Below are positions 22,064-31,636 of a stretch of 64,000 nucleotides of DNA, in pieces. The stretch's first letter is position 1. Each line of letters begins with the position of its first letter. The position numbers and the translations under genes are program-made. The stretch is from Rhynchopus euleeides (Eukaryota; Euglenozoa; Diplonemea; Diplonemida; Diplonemidae): NCBI GenBank assembly GCA_963210315.1, contig OY723323.1:1426001-1490000 (forward strand), read 5' to 3'. The notes beneath the pieces were generated by a model. The model searched no databases, was not told where the DNA came from, and saw only the letters and a program-made list of their open reading frames with translations.

Positions 22064-22435
22064 AACCTGCAAAAATCAACAGCGGTCAAGGGCTTCGGCC
22101 TGACACCCCAGCACCCCCCCCCCCCCCCCACCCCCAGACCCACGTCACTTTCCACGGGCCGCCAGGCGCGTCAGCGTCGGCGACCGCCCGCCCCCAGTCT
22201 GAGAGGCAGCAGCCACGACTCGGCAGGAGGCGGGCACAACAAAAAAAGGGAGAGTCGTCACTGTGCATATCAGCACGGTCCCGCCCTCTGAGCCAGACTA
22301 ACCCGCCCATAAAGGAAAAGAGGAAGAGGCGACGTAAGGCAATGCCTCCGTGCGGCAAGGAGAACACGAAACAGCGTCCCCCCTCACCGGGGGACGCGAC
22401 GAGCACGGCCAAAAATCGTTCAAAATCGTTCAAAA

Positions 22436-22620
22436 AGGACACGGTCACCGGGCCCCGCCCCCACACCCACACCCACCCCCTCCTCTTTTAGCACGCCCTC
22501 CGCTGCCACCACCCTGCCCCATCTGAGTTTGCTATGTGGTGATTTGCCCTCAGCGGAAGAGATAGAGGCAGATCACCCTCACACAAACACCACCCTTCCG
22601 CCGCAGGCCACCTCAGCAAG
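22436..22620 (+). promoter_or_regulatory. Short 5' region of the phosphatase gene
   Basis: Only 185 bases separate retrotransposon copy 1 from the phosphatase ATG. They contain a pyrimidine tract ending in TTTTAG (to 22491) and a second CCGCCGCAG acceptor-like site near 22605. Either could be a 3' splice site for a leader. Confidence 0.4.
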
Positions 22621-23925
22621 ATGTTGCTGCCGTCAGTCCTCCTGCTGGGTGTGCTGGGTGCGCCCGAGCAGGTGCACGTTGCGCACAGGGGGTCCGCGTC
22701 GTTCTGGGTGTCGTGGATGGACTTCTCCGCCAACGCCTCCAGCACCGGGACTGTGGATGCCGCGGGCCGTGCGTTCACCGCCGAGAGCATCTCGTACCAG
22801 TTCCAGGCGAAGACAGCGCCGAGTGTGTACTCCAGCCCTCAGATCTTTCACGTGGTGGTTGCGGACGTCGAATGCGGGCGTGAGTACAACTACCGTGTGA
22901 AGAGCGCTGGGAAGTGGAGCACCACCTTCCTGATGAACACGCCTGCCTGCACCGCCGGGGCCGACCAGGGCGTCAGCATCGGTGTGATTGGCGACCTGGG
23001 CCAGACGCCCAACACGTCGCAGACCATCGAGCTGCTGCTGGACTCCCTCAGCCCCTCCTCCGACGTGAAGCTGGACCAGGTGTGGCTTGTGGGCGACCTG
23101 TCCTACGCGGATGCGGCGTACGGCCCCGACTGCTGGATGGAGGCGCACGGCGGGTGCCACCCGGAGCGGTGGGACACGTGGGGGCGTCTGGTGGAGCCGC
23201 TGACGTCGCGCCTGACGCTGCAGGTGCTGCCCGGCAACCACGAGCAGGAGTACTCCCCTGCCCCCGCCATCGGCGCGAAGTACGTCGAGTACGAGTCGCG
23301 CATGCGCACCCCCATCAACGGGGCGGGTCCTTTCTACTACTCGTGGGAGACGGCCAACGTGCACATGATCAGCCTCAACAGCTACCAGGACTTCTCCTCG
23401 TCGAGCGACATGTACAAGTGGCTCGAGAAGGACCTGCAGTCCGTCGACAGGTCGAAGACCCCTTGGGTGTTCGTCGGGACGCACGCCCCCTGGTACAACA
23501 GCAACAAGCACCACCAGAACGAGACTGAGGAGTGGGGCATGCGTGTGTCGATGGAGCCGCTGATGAAGAAGTACGCTGTGGACGCCCTGATCTGCGGGCA
23601 CGTGCATGCGTACGAGAGGTCGTACCCTGTGTACGACAACGTCGTGACGGAGGGTGCGATGATGGAGTTTAACATCGGCGACGGCGGCAACCGCGAGGTG
23701 CTGGAGGACGACGACTGGGTCTCCCCCCAGCCCGCCTGGTCCGCCTTCCGCAAGAACGGCTTCGGGCACGGCATCATCCAGACGCTCAACTCGACGCACG
23801 CCATCTGGACGTGGCACACGATCAACTCGCCTGAGTTGCACGAGTCGGACCGCGTCATGCTCATCAAGAACTCGTTCCTCTCCCACGTGCACGTGAACAC
23901 CGGTGTGCGTGCCTACCAGCTGTGA
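22621..23925 (+). CDS. Secreted purple acid phosphatase (metallophosphoesterase)
   Basis: 434 residues, ATG at 22621, stop TGA. A short hydrophobic start (LLPSVLLLGVLGA, 2-14) is a likely signal peptide. A fibronectin-III-like N-terminal domain (about 15-108) precedes the catalytic domain (117-405). All metal-ligand blocks of plant-type purple acid phosphatases are present: GDLG (Asp125), GDLSYAD (Asp159, Tyr162), GNHE (Asn206, His207), THAPWY (His288) and GHVHAYER (His327, His329), with the substrate-side His297/His298. The Tyr gives the Fe-to-Tyr purple centre. It hydrolyses phosphate monoesters at low pH outside the cell or in lysosome-like compartments, typically for phosphate scavenging. 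Length is normal for the family and nothing is missing. The nearby retrotransposon leaves very little promoter. Confidence 0.93.
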   Translation: MLLPSVLLLGVLGAPEQVHVAHRGSASFWVSWMDFSANASSTGTVDAAGRAFTAESISYQFQAKTAPSVYSSPQIFHVVVADVECGREYNYRVKSAGKWSTTFLMNTPACTAGADQGVSIGVIGDLGQTPNTSQTIELLLDSLSPSSDVKLDQVWLVGDLSYADAAYGPDCWMEAHGGCHPERWDTWGRLVEPLTSRLTLQVLPGNHEQEYSPAPAIGAKYVEYESRMRTPINGAGPFYYSWETANVHMISLNSYQDFSSSSDMYKWLEKDLQSVDRSKTPWVFVGTHAPWYNSNKHHQNETEEWGMRVSMEPLMKKYAVDALICGHVHAYERSYPVYDNVVTEGAMMEFNIGDGGNREVLEDDDWVSPQPAWSAFRKNGFGHGIIQTLNSTHAIWTWHTINSPELHESDRVMLIKNSFLSHVHVNTGVRAYQL

Positions 23926-25727
23926 GCAGCTGCTGGAGTGGGCGAAACAAAACAGCCGCAACAGATGCACAGCACGGCATAGGTCGGCTGTCACAGACTA
24001 TCAAGAGCGGTGCAGGTGGCAGACTGGACAACCCCCAAGCCCCCCCCCCCTATCAACCCCCCCGTCAGATTTCACAAATTTATCCCAAAGAATGTTCGTG
24101 GGGCTGTCAGGCAAAAAAGAAGCTAATACGTTGCGGGTTCTTGTCTCGCCCGTGGTTAGGGTTGAGCGGTTGTCGGTTGGTTTGCACGCAGGACAAAACA
24201 GAAAATGCGATGGTTGCTGTTGTGGCGACCGGGGATTGATTGATTGCTTTGTTTATTTTATTTTTTTTGCCTTCTCGTCTCGCGCGGAATCCAGTGTGTT
24301 TAACTCAACTCTTTTTTGATTCAGCGAAAGAGGGCGTCATACCGACAAGGGTTGGAGTGGGCGCAGGTGCTATCCCCTGTTGGCACGGATGGGCGATGCT
24401 GTGGGGAACCAGGCGGGTGTGGGTGGGGTGGGTGCTGTGGTAATGTTACCCTGCACACAAAACACGCCCACTCCCCCCCCCCCTACCCCCCCCCCTTCAC
24501 ATCGTTCTCCATCTGGTATCTCGCCCCACCCCCCTTGGTGACCTCTCCTCTCAATCACACACACAGGGTCTTCGCTACGGGGTGATCGTCAGTGCATTTT
24601 GGTGCATTTCCTGTTGAATTAGCTGAAAACTGACGAAGATTGACAAAGGATAACGACCAGCGAAGACCCCCCCCACATACCCTCGTTCCATATTTTTTAA
24701 AAGAAAATGCCAAGACAGTCTGACTTGCCAAGTGATTTTCCCCCGCTTCGCTTTTCTTTCTTTCACCACACCGGACCCCTCTTACCTCCCCCACCCCCCC
24801 GCCCTGTGTGCGTCTTGTGGCCCTGATGACGTGCCCTCCTTTTGGCACGATCCATCTCGATCCGTCGCAACACATCTGCTGCCGATTGTGGGAAGAGAAG
24901 GGTGGGGGGAGGGGCAGGGCGAGAGGGTCCATTGATGATGGGAAGATACAAAAGAGAAAAATGGCTGTTGTGTGAGATCTCCGTGTGTAGCACCACTCGC
25001 CCCACCCCCCCACCCTTGCGTGCGCAGCACTTTTTGTGTGATTGTCGTGGCGCCCTCCACTCGACACAACGCTAAGAAACACTCCTCCGGAGGGGGGGGC
25101 AAGGGTGGCTGCCTTTTCTCCCTCTTTGCCTCTCAGGCTTTGGGCCTCTCTCAGAAATCTCTGTAGTGCAGGAAAGTGAGCCCTGCGCAAAAAAAAAAGG
25201 GCACAAAGAACCCAGCCAGCAGGCAATAATTTTGTCACATTGGGGCTCCATTCAGTGCCAAAATGATGGAACAGCGGGGCAGCGGCTCACACTTTTCTGT
25301 TCTTTTTCTGAGCATGGAAAATGTCACCCCCCCCCCCCCCTGGCGAGTGATTTTTTTTTACCGTTTTTATGCCAACTCAGTGTGCGGGCGTTGCGGTTAT
25401 TTAGTCCCCCCCCCGCCTCTCCTCCGCGGAGGCCTGGCCTCTCCCAGAGTGCCGGGAGTCTTTTGCAAACGCCCCCCCCCTTCCACCTGACACCCTACCT
25501 CTTCCTACCCCGTCTCCCCTTTGCCCACACCCCACCCCACCCCCCCCCCGTCTCTTGTCCTCCGACACAGAGAGTGGCAAAAAAAATGTAAGGGCTCCCA
25601 TCAACAGGGCCTGGCAGGATGGCAGTATATCTGATTTCAATGTGTGAAGGAAACTTCAAAAAAGGGCGGGGTGTGTGCGTGTGTGTGTCACTGTGTGTTT
25701 TTATGCCCGATTTTTTTTTCGAAGACA
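23926..25727. other. Intergenic between phosphatase gene and hAT element
   Basis: No gene seen. T- and C-rich stretches, several C runs above 10, and one TTCGCT-type MITE (separate entry). Confidence 0.45.
24565..24671. repeat. TTCGCT-family MITE, copy 5
   Basis: GGGTCTTCGCTACGG at the left and AGCGAAGACCCC at the right, with GTCAGTGCATTTTGGTGCAT inside. It matches the copy at 5962 in inverted order. Confidence 0.6.
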
Positions 25728-25735
25728 TTGCAAGA

Positions 25736-28700
25736 CAGGGTATAAGATAGACTTTTTTTCTGGCGCCGTTTCCCGGTTTTTCTGGTTTTGAAAATTTTTC
25801 GCGCGCGCCTTCGGCGCGCGCGACCCGCGCAAACCCTCCCAGAATCTGAGAGGCCCGGTGCCTGCGCGCGTCCTGTCGTACTGAGGCTGCTTGGTGGGGC
25901 AAGCGCAGCAGGTTCTACTTTTTCTTCTACGAACTCTTAGCACAAAGACATGCACAACACAAACAACAATGCTCTAAGGGGCGGGGCAAGAGGTCAGGGG
26001 AGGGGGAAGCAGAGAGGAAGGGAGGAGGACGGGGGCGGGGGGGGCGGCGGAGTGAGCCGGCGGGGAGGGGGGGGGGGGGGGCGCACGAGCCCCGGCACCA
26101 ACCGACTCAGGATCACACCCACCATGGTTGTGCCAGGCTCTGCCGAACAGCAGTGGCGTGTTGCTGTGCCGCCCGCAGCTCCCCGAAGGGACAGTAGCTG
26201 AGCTTTCGTTCTTCCGATGTGAATGCGTCCACGTACTGACGGAGCGCCGCTTCCGGAATCCCGTCCGGAGTGACACTACCCTCCATACAGATGGCCAGCG
26301 TGTTCTGCAGCTTGGCGTCGCCCATACGGTTGCTGAGCCTGTTCTTGATGATGCGGAGCTTGGAGAACATCCGCTCAGCACTACTTGTCGACAAGGGGAT
26401 GGTCAGCACAATCTGCAGGAGACGCGAGGTGTGCGGGAAGGCGAGACGGTTCAGCTGATTCTTCAAGAATGCTTTGATGAGAGTGCTGAATCTGCGGCTG
26501 CGGGTATCCTCCTGTGTTTGTGCGGTCTCCTTCAGCTTCATTCGCACGTTGGCCAGCTCCAACTCCAGCAGACCCCGCTCTTCGGCCGGGAAGTACGGTG
26601 CACTCGGTTCCGTCTCCTTCTGCACCCCGTCGGCATCCTCAAATGTCATCACCTTGGGCTCGCAGAAATGATCGCAAAGTGCTTTGAGCTTCTGTGCCGC
26701 TGCTGCTGCGTTGTCGAAGTCGGGGCACCAGGGATCATACACAGAGAATGCTGCAAGCACCCCGAAGTCATCCATCAGCCCCTCGATCTCCTCCTTCAGG
26801 GTACGGAGGTAGGGCTTTGCGTACTGCTCGTGATACTGTGCCACGAACTCCTCCGTGATGGGAGGGCAAGAAGGCCGGGCGTCATTGATCAGTATCCAGC
26901 AGGATGCGTAGGTCGGAGACAGGTCGGGTCGTTCTAACAGCTTTCCGATCTTGCATGCATAGTGTGTCGCGATGCGAGGGAGATCACCGAAACACAGGCT
27001 TGCATGCTGTATGCACCGCGAGAAGGCGCCAAGACAGTGCATCACCTCCCGCATCAGGAATAACCCGACGAGGGTGCTGCTCTCCTGGTACACCGCACGC
27101 AGGGCAACTGCCTTCTCATGATCCAGCTTGTTGATACACATGACCACCCCTTTGAGGCAGTCAGTCAGACTCTGCGCACAACGCTCATGCGAACACCAGC
27201 GGGTGTCTCCAACACTGCACAAGTCGCGCTCACGCCAGAACCCGAAGCCATCGATCCTCTCCAAAGCGGACATGCATTCCCGAAAGCACCGGAGTTTGCC
27301 TGTGCCATTCCCAGCACCCCTGTACAGCAAGGCAAACGTGCTGGAGACAAGGTCGTAGCTTGCGCGGATGACAGGGTGGTCCTTGGCAGTGTGCATCGCA
27401 ACAAGATTGAGTGCATGCGCCCGACAAGCCGCCCAGAAGGAGTACGGTGCTTTCCGTACCTTCACCTGCAACTGAACACCCTTACGACTCCCGCCCATGG
27501 TGTTGCACGAATCCGACGCAAACGCAAGCATCTTGTTCCAGAAACCGTCGCCAAGGTCGTCGAGTTGTTGAATCAAGAAATCTGTGATGTTTGTCGCAGT
27601 CTGTGATGTGTTCAGCGGAGTCATGCGCCAGAACAGTTCGTTGGTATCAAAGGTGGTTGGGTCGATGACCCGGATCAGGATGCAAAATTGCGATTGGCGT
27701 GTCACATCCTGCGTCTCGTCCGTGATGATGGATACGAACGGGGATCTTTCAATCTTGTGCTTCACTTCCGCCATGGCGTGGCTTGCCATCAGACCCACTA
27801 CTTCGTCGTAGATTGTGTTCGAGGTGAGGTTGTGGTATGTAGCATTGAAAGACTTTACTTCTGGGGAAGTGTAGCTGTCACGCACGCGGAGGGATGCGAG
27901 GGTCGTCGTGAGGGCTTCGTTGTTGCTGCAACAGTACTGTACGTCGTGCAGCAGGCGGCAGAGCATCTCGGTGTTCTGAAGCTGCTTCACCTTAGAGTTG
28001 ACCCAGGCCCTCTGGTGAGCTGTGGAGCGGATCTCTCCTGCAGTCCCATGTCGGCGCACCGAGTCTTCTCTTGCCAGCCACTGTGCCCACTTCTCGGTGT
28101 GCTTCTGTCTCGTTGCCTCGGTGTGCTCCTTCGCGCGGGAGGTGAAGCGGCTCTTCACCTCATTCCATGGCAGGCACCGCCCGACGAAGACACCGCGCTT
28201 GCTTGCGTCAAAGCAAGCGCGGCACGCCAGCCCCTCGGGTGTGGGTTTTGCCCACGCGTGGGATTCGCGCAGCATTCCCATCACCCGGCTGTCCCCCTGG
28301 ATGTCCTCCGGGACATGCACCATCTCGCTGGCGCGGGGGAAGGGCTCGGCAGGCGCATCCAAGCCGACGGGCCCCGCGTACTGCGCCATCAACTTTGCCT
28401 CCACGTAGGCGTAGACCTCGTGCTTGTGGAGGGAAGGGTACAGGCAGTCGTTGGAGTTGCGCACGGGGGTGGTGGTGTAGCCCCTCGCGCGTTGGCGCTC
28501 ATTGGCGATCGCGGCCTCCAGAGCTTCAGCTGATCTCTCCGCATTATCATCAGCTGCCATCTCGACCTCAACTTGCCGTGCAATCGCAAGATCTGCGACG
28601 AGGGCTGGGGCCTGCTGTGTCGGGGCAGGCGCCGGCACGGCCTCGCTCTCCACCAACGGCATTTCGTCTGCCTTTGTCTTTGCCAGTTTGACGAGGCTAC

Positions 28701-29775
28701 TCAGGGGCTTCCTCATATGAGGTGCCACCTCGTCGTCCGCGCGAGCAAGAGCATCGAATGCCTTGCACAGCGCGACAAGGTGCCTGTTTGAGGCGGCTTG
28801 GTGGTTGCTGAAGCCGCGGATCGAGCACTGGTTGCAGAGGAAGGCGTGCAAGTTGGCATATCGGTCTTGCCCGGGGTACTTGCCCGCCTTCCACTGGTCA
28901 TACCCAGTGTGATACTGCGGCCCGCCCACCTCCTGCACCGTCCCCCGCACCGCCCTCTGCGATGCAAAGCCAAACGCGCCCAGCTGGGCCTGATGCGCTC
29001 TCCGCTTTGACATATCTTCTTACAGTATGCCTGCAGGCGCGTGGGGGTGTGGGTGTGTCGTGGGTGCCACCAGTCAGACACCTGACATGTGAAGGCTCGG
29101 TGTGATCCCTACGGAGGACGGTTCTGTGCCAGTTCTGCGGGACCATCACACAATGGAGGATCTCGAAACTTCAAAACAGAAGAGACCTGCATGACGAGGG
29201 CATCACCACCCACCGGGCCCCACCGGGCCACCCGCTAGGTCCATTTTTTCTTCTCCGCTTCTCTGCCTTCTTTGGACTATTTGAGCACCGTGCGGATCAC
29301 GATGGGGTCACTTTCTATTTTTTTCTGGCGTTTTTTCTGACTGTTTTACTGTCCCAAAGTTACAAAAAAAACGCCAAAAATGAGACCGGCCCTTTTTTTT
29401 TTGCACATAACACACCTGTGTGGTACGGGAAATGCTACGAGGAACGCGATGGACTCGGGACTGCTGCTGGCCTCTCTTGCTATGGTTTACTTATGTTTCG
29501 TGCTCCACCTGCTCCACCTCATTCTGCACTTCAGATGATCCACTTCACGTGGGTTACGGGGTTTGGGACAACGATGATATGTTGTGTCCGACGACAAGGT
29601 AAGGTAAGCTCATCGAGGTACACCAAACCGGAGTTGTCAAATCAATGGTGGAAGCGTCCAATGCAACACTCACAGCATAGAGGCCAAGTGTTTCTCGTAG
29701 TATTTTTTTCAGAAAACCGGGAACCGGGAAACCCTGGTTTTGAAAACCGGAAAACCAGACCTATCTTATCCCCTG
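25736..29775 (-). mobile_element. Complete hAT DNA transposon, 4,040 bp
   Basis: Left end CAGGGTATAAGATAG and the reverse complement of the right end CAGGGGATAAGATAG agree at 14 of 15 positions, then continue as similar CTGGTTTT/CCGG-rich sequence. TTGCAAGA stands directly outside both ends (25728-25735 and 29776-29783): a perfect 8-bp target duplication, diagnostic for hAT. The left subterminal region has a GCGCGCGCC-TTC-GGCGCGCGC hairpin near 25801-25820. One transposase gene lies inside on the minus strand. Intact ends and identical duplications point to a recent insertion. Confidence 0.93.
26113..29013 (-). CDS. hAT transposase (ZMYM/C17orf113-like)
   Basis: 966 residues, no interruption, ATG at 29011-29013. 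Two cysteine clusters that could bind zinc lie at 60-83 (CNQC...H...H) and 264-280 (CRAC...GRC). The RNase H-like catalytic core has TDE (Asp432), ASDSCNTMGG (Asp501), the hAT CxxH motif in FWAACRAHALNL (Cys530, His533) and GDTRW (Trp606). The insertion domain follows, and the C-terminal block TSSAERMFSKLR supplies the catalytic Glu880 and the dimerisation region. It cuts and pastes the element through hairpin intermediates. All catalytic residues are present, so it may be functional. Confidence 0.92.
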   Translation of the reverse strand: MSKRRAHQAQLGAFGFASQRAVRGTVQEVGGPQYHTGYDQWKAGKYPGQDRYANLHAFLCNQCSIRGFSNHQAASNRHLVALCKAFDALARADDEVAPHMRKPLSSLVKLAKTKADEMPLVESEAVPAPAPTQQAPALVADLAIARQVEVEMAADDNAERSAEALEAAIANERQRARGYTTTPVRNSNDCLYPSLHKHEVYAYVEAKLMAQYAGPVGLDAPAEPFPRASEMVHVPEDIQGDSRVMGMLRESHAWAKPTPEGLACRACFDASKRGVFVGRCLPWNEVKSRFTSRAKEHTEATRQKHTEKWAQWLAREDSVRRHGTAGEIRSTAHQRAWVNSKVKQLQNTEMLCRLLHDVQYCCSNNEALTTTLASLRVRDSYTSPEVKSFNATYHNLTSNTIYDEVVGLMASHAMAEVKHKIERSPFVSIITDETQDVTRQSQFCILIRVIDPTTFDTNELFWRMTPLNTSQTATNITDFLIQQLDDLGDGFWNKMLAFASDSCNTMGGSRKGVQLQVKVRKAPYSFWAACRAHALNLVAMHTAKDHPVIRASYDLVSSTFALLYRGAGNGTGKLRCFRECMSALERIDGFGFWRERDLCSVGDTRWCSHERCAQSLTDCLKGVVMCINKLDHEKAVALRAVYQESSTLVGLFLMREVMHCLGAFSRCIQHASLCFGDLPRIATHYACKIGKLLERPDLSPTYASCWILINDARPSCPPITEEFVAQYHEQYAKPYLRTLKEEIEGLMDDFGVLAAFSVYDPWCPDFDNAAAAAQKLKALCDHFCEPKVMTFEDADGVQKETEPSAPYFPAEERGLLELELANVRMKLKETAQTQEDTRSRRFSTLIKAFLKNQLNRLAFPHTSRLLQIVLTIPLSTSSAERMFSKLRIIKNRLSNRMGDAKLQNTLAICMEGSVTPDGIPEAALRQYVDAFTSEERKLSYCPFGELRAAQQHATAVRQSLAQPWWV

Positions 29776-29783
29776 TTGCAAGA

Positions 29784-30110
29784 TGTTATAGGAAATTTTT
29801 CAGGATCGGTTTTGAGGAGGCGTTCCGTGCTCTACACTCATCACACCACCACACCTTCATCAGCCAGGAGACTTGTGTATTTCGTCACCAAGAGTTTTTT
29901 CGTTGAGGCTTCACACCAAGTCAGACGTCCTTCGCCGTCTTTTCTTGCAAAAGCCCAAGGTTGGGTGTGTGTTCAAAAAATGGTGTGATCGAGATAGTGG
30001 AAGCGATCAACAAGTACAACCACTCTCTCTGAGATCTCAGAATGTTTACCTCACCCCTTTTCCCTTTCCTATCCTCCGACACAAATCAGAGACTCAAGAA
30101 TTTTGCCCTT
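29784..30110. other. Spacer between hAT and tandem repeat
   Basis: No gene seen. GTGGAAGCGATCAA occurs near 29996, the same word found at the key junctions of the repeat to the right. Confidence 0.4.
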
Positions 30111-31636
30111 TTTTGGTAAAACACACCCCGTGTGGTAGAGAAAATACGGCAAGAGTCTCGGTGGGTCGGAAGAGCAGATGGTTCCCGCAACAGCTCCCGG
30201 GGAGCGGCGGGTATTTCGCATAGGATGCCGGATGTGTGAACACGTTTGTGCGGTTTGCCCTGTGTTGTGTGAACATATGTGTATGTGTGTGTGTATGCTC
30301 CACCCAACCCGACACATTTTCTGTACTTCAGACAGGTAAGGTCACTCGACACGCGGGGGGGGGGGGTTTTTGTGTGTGTTTTTTCTGCCAGCCGACATCA
30401 CTAGCGCCAGCGAGAAAAAAAAACGCGTGACGAGTGACGGGTTGAGGTGGAAGCGATCAATGCAAAGCCCGCTACACCAAGAGAGATCTTCAAAGTCGTG
30501 GGGGGTTTGGTGTGGCATGCCTACACGACGAAGGCCCACCTGTGTTTCCTCCCGTCAACCCTGACTTTCATGAAGGACATTGCAGCTGCCTCAGTCGATG
30601 ACCGGGGCGCGTGGGATCGCCAGGTGGCGGTCCGACCCTCAGTGCGAGCCGAGATCAAGATGCGTACTCACCGCATGCGGGCCAACTTTTGGGTACTTCG
30701 ACCGCCGACGGACGCAGTAACAGTGTGGTCTGACGCGTCATCGACGCGCTGGGGGGTTCTCATCGACACAGCCGCCCCGCTCGTGGCATACGAAGATTTC
30801 CAGGGGCCGAGTTCCGGGCACCACATATACCTGAAGGAGGCACACGCGGCGCGCCAGGCAGTACGCCTTACCGCCCTACACTATACGAACAAGCGGGTAC
30901 GTCTGATGGTCGACAACCTACCCCTCGTGCACTCAATACAGCGGGGGCATTCGTCATCGTTCGTGGCAAACGGAATACTTGCGGATCTCTTCACGGTTGC
31001 ACAGGGCGCTGAGCTCTGCATCGAATGCATGTGGGTCCCAACTGATGAGCAGAAAGCAGATCAGTACACCCGGGGGTCGTCATCAGAGCACTACGTCCGC
31101 ATTCCGCCCTAGACTCCACCGGCCATCTAACAAAACGCGTGGCGTCCCTTGGCCCAAGGGCCCTCAGGGTCCTAGGTGGAAGCGATCAATGCAAAAATCA
31201 TCTGAAAGGAAGACTCGAGAGACTGCTGCTGTATTTTGGTAAAACACACCCCGTGTGGTAGAGAAAATACGGCAAGAGTCTCGGTGGGTCGGAAGAGCAG
31301 ATGGTTCCCGCAACAGCTCCCGGGGAGCGGCGGGTATTTCGCATAGGATGCCGGATGTGTGAACACGTTTGTGCGGTTTGCCCTGTGTTGTGTGAACATA
31401 TGTGTATGTGTGTGTGTATGCTCCACCCAACCCGACACATTTTCTGTACTTCAGACAGGTAAGGTCACTCGACACGCGGGGGGGGGGGGGGGGGGGGTTT
31501 GTGTGTGTTTTTTCTGCCAGCCGACATCACTAGCGCCAGCGAGAAAAAAAAACGCGTGACGAGTGACGGGTTGAGGTGGAAGCGATCAATGCAAAAATCA
31601 TCTGAAAGGAAGACTCGAGAGACTGCTGCTGTATTT
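30111..31636. repeat. Tandem 0.4-kb repeat, first unit interrupted
   Basis: A unit of about 403 bp (TTTTGGTAAAACACACCCC ... GACTGCTGCTGTA) occurs twice in tandem: unit 2 is 31234-31636; unit 1 is 30111-30466 plus 31196-31233. Unit 1 is split by 729 bases (30467-31195) carrying a retroelement RNase H frame. A 22-bp sequence beginning AGGTGGAAGCGATCAATG stands on both sides of the split (30445-30466 and 31174-31195) but once in unit 2, which serves as the empty site. Confidence 0.8.
30448..31112 (+). pseudogene. Retroelement RT-thumb/RNase H fragment (DIRS/Ty3-like)
   Basis: 221 codons open without an own ATG at the start. An RT connection-like stretch (IFKVVGGLVWHAYTTKAHL) is followed by an RNase H fold with VWSDASSTRWGVLI, HIYLKEAHAARQAV, LMVDNLPLVHSI and VPTDEQKADQYTR, so the D-E-D-D acidic residues are all present. 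The pattern fits the RNase H of tyrosine-recombinase or LTR-type retroelements, not the non-LTR elements here. No RT palm, integrase or recombinase adjoins it. It is an isolated, cleanly inserted fragment. Confidence 0.6.

Larger units (their letters stand above)
16301..22435 (+). mobile_element. Full-length non-LTR retrotransposon, copy 1
   Basis: Limits are set by comparison with the copy at 51486-57623. Homology begins at GGGGAACACAACTGACAC and ends in (A)AAATCGTTCAAAATCG..CAAAA; the flanks on both sides are different. The leader is only 30 bases. Gene order: ORF1, in-frame TGA, 2A peptide, endonuclease, RT, RNase H, zinc knuckle, then about 370 bases of 3' UTR with a poly-C run. APE-type endonuclease plus RNase H plus CCHC knuckle places it near the I/Ingi/R1-like clades. 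The two copies appear identical apart from three bases in the poly-C run, so they are very young. Confidence 0.92.
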
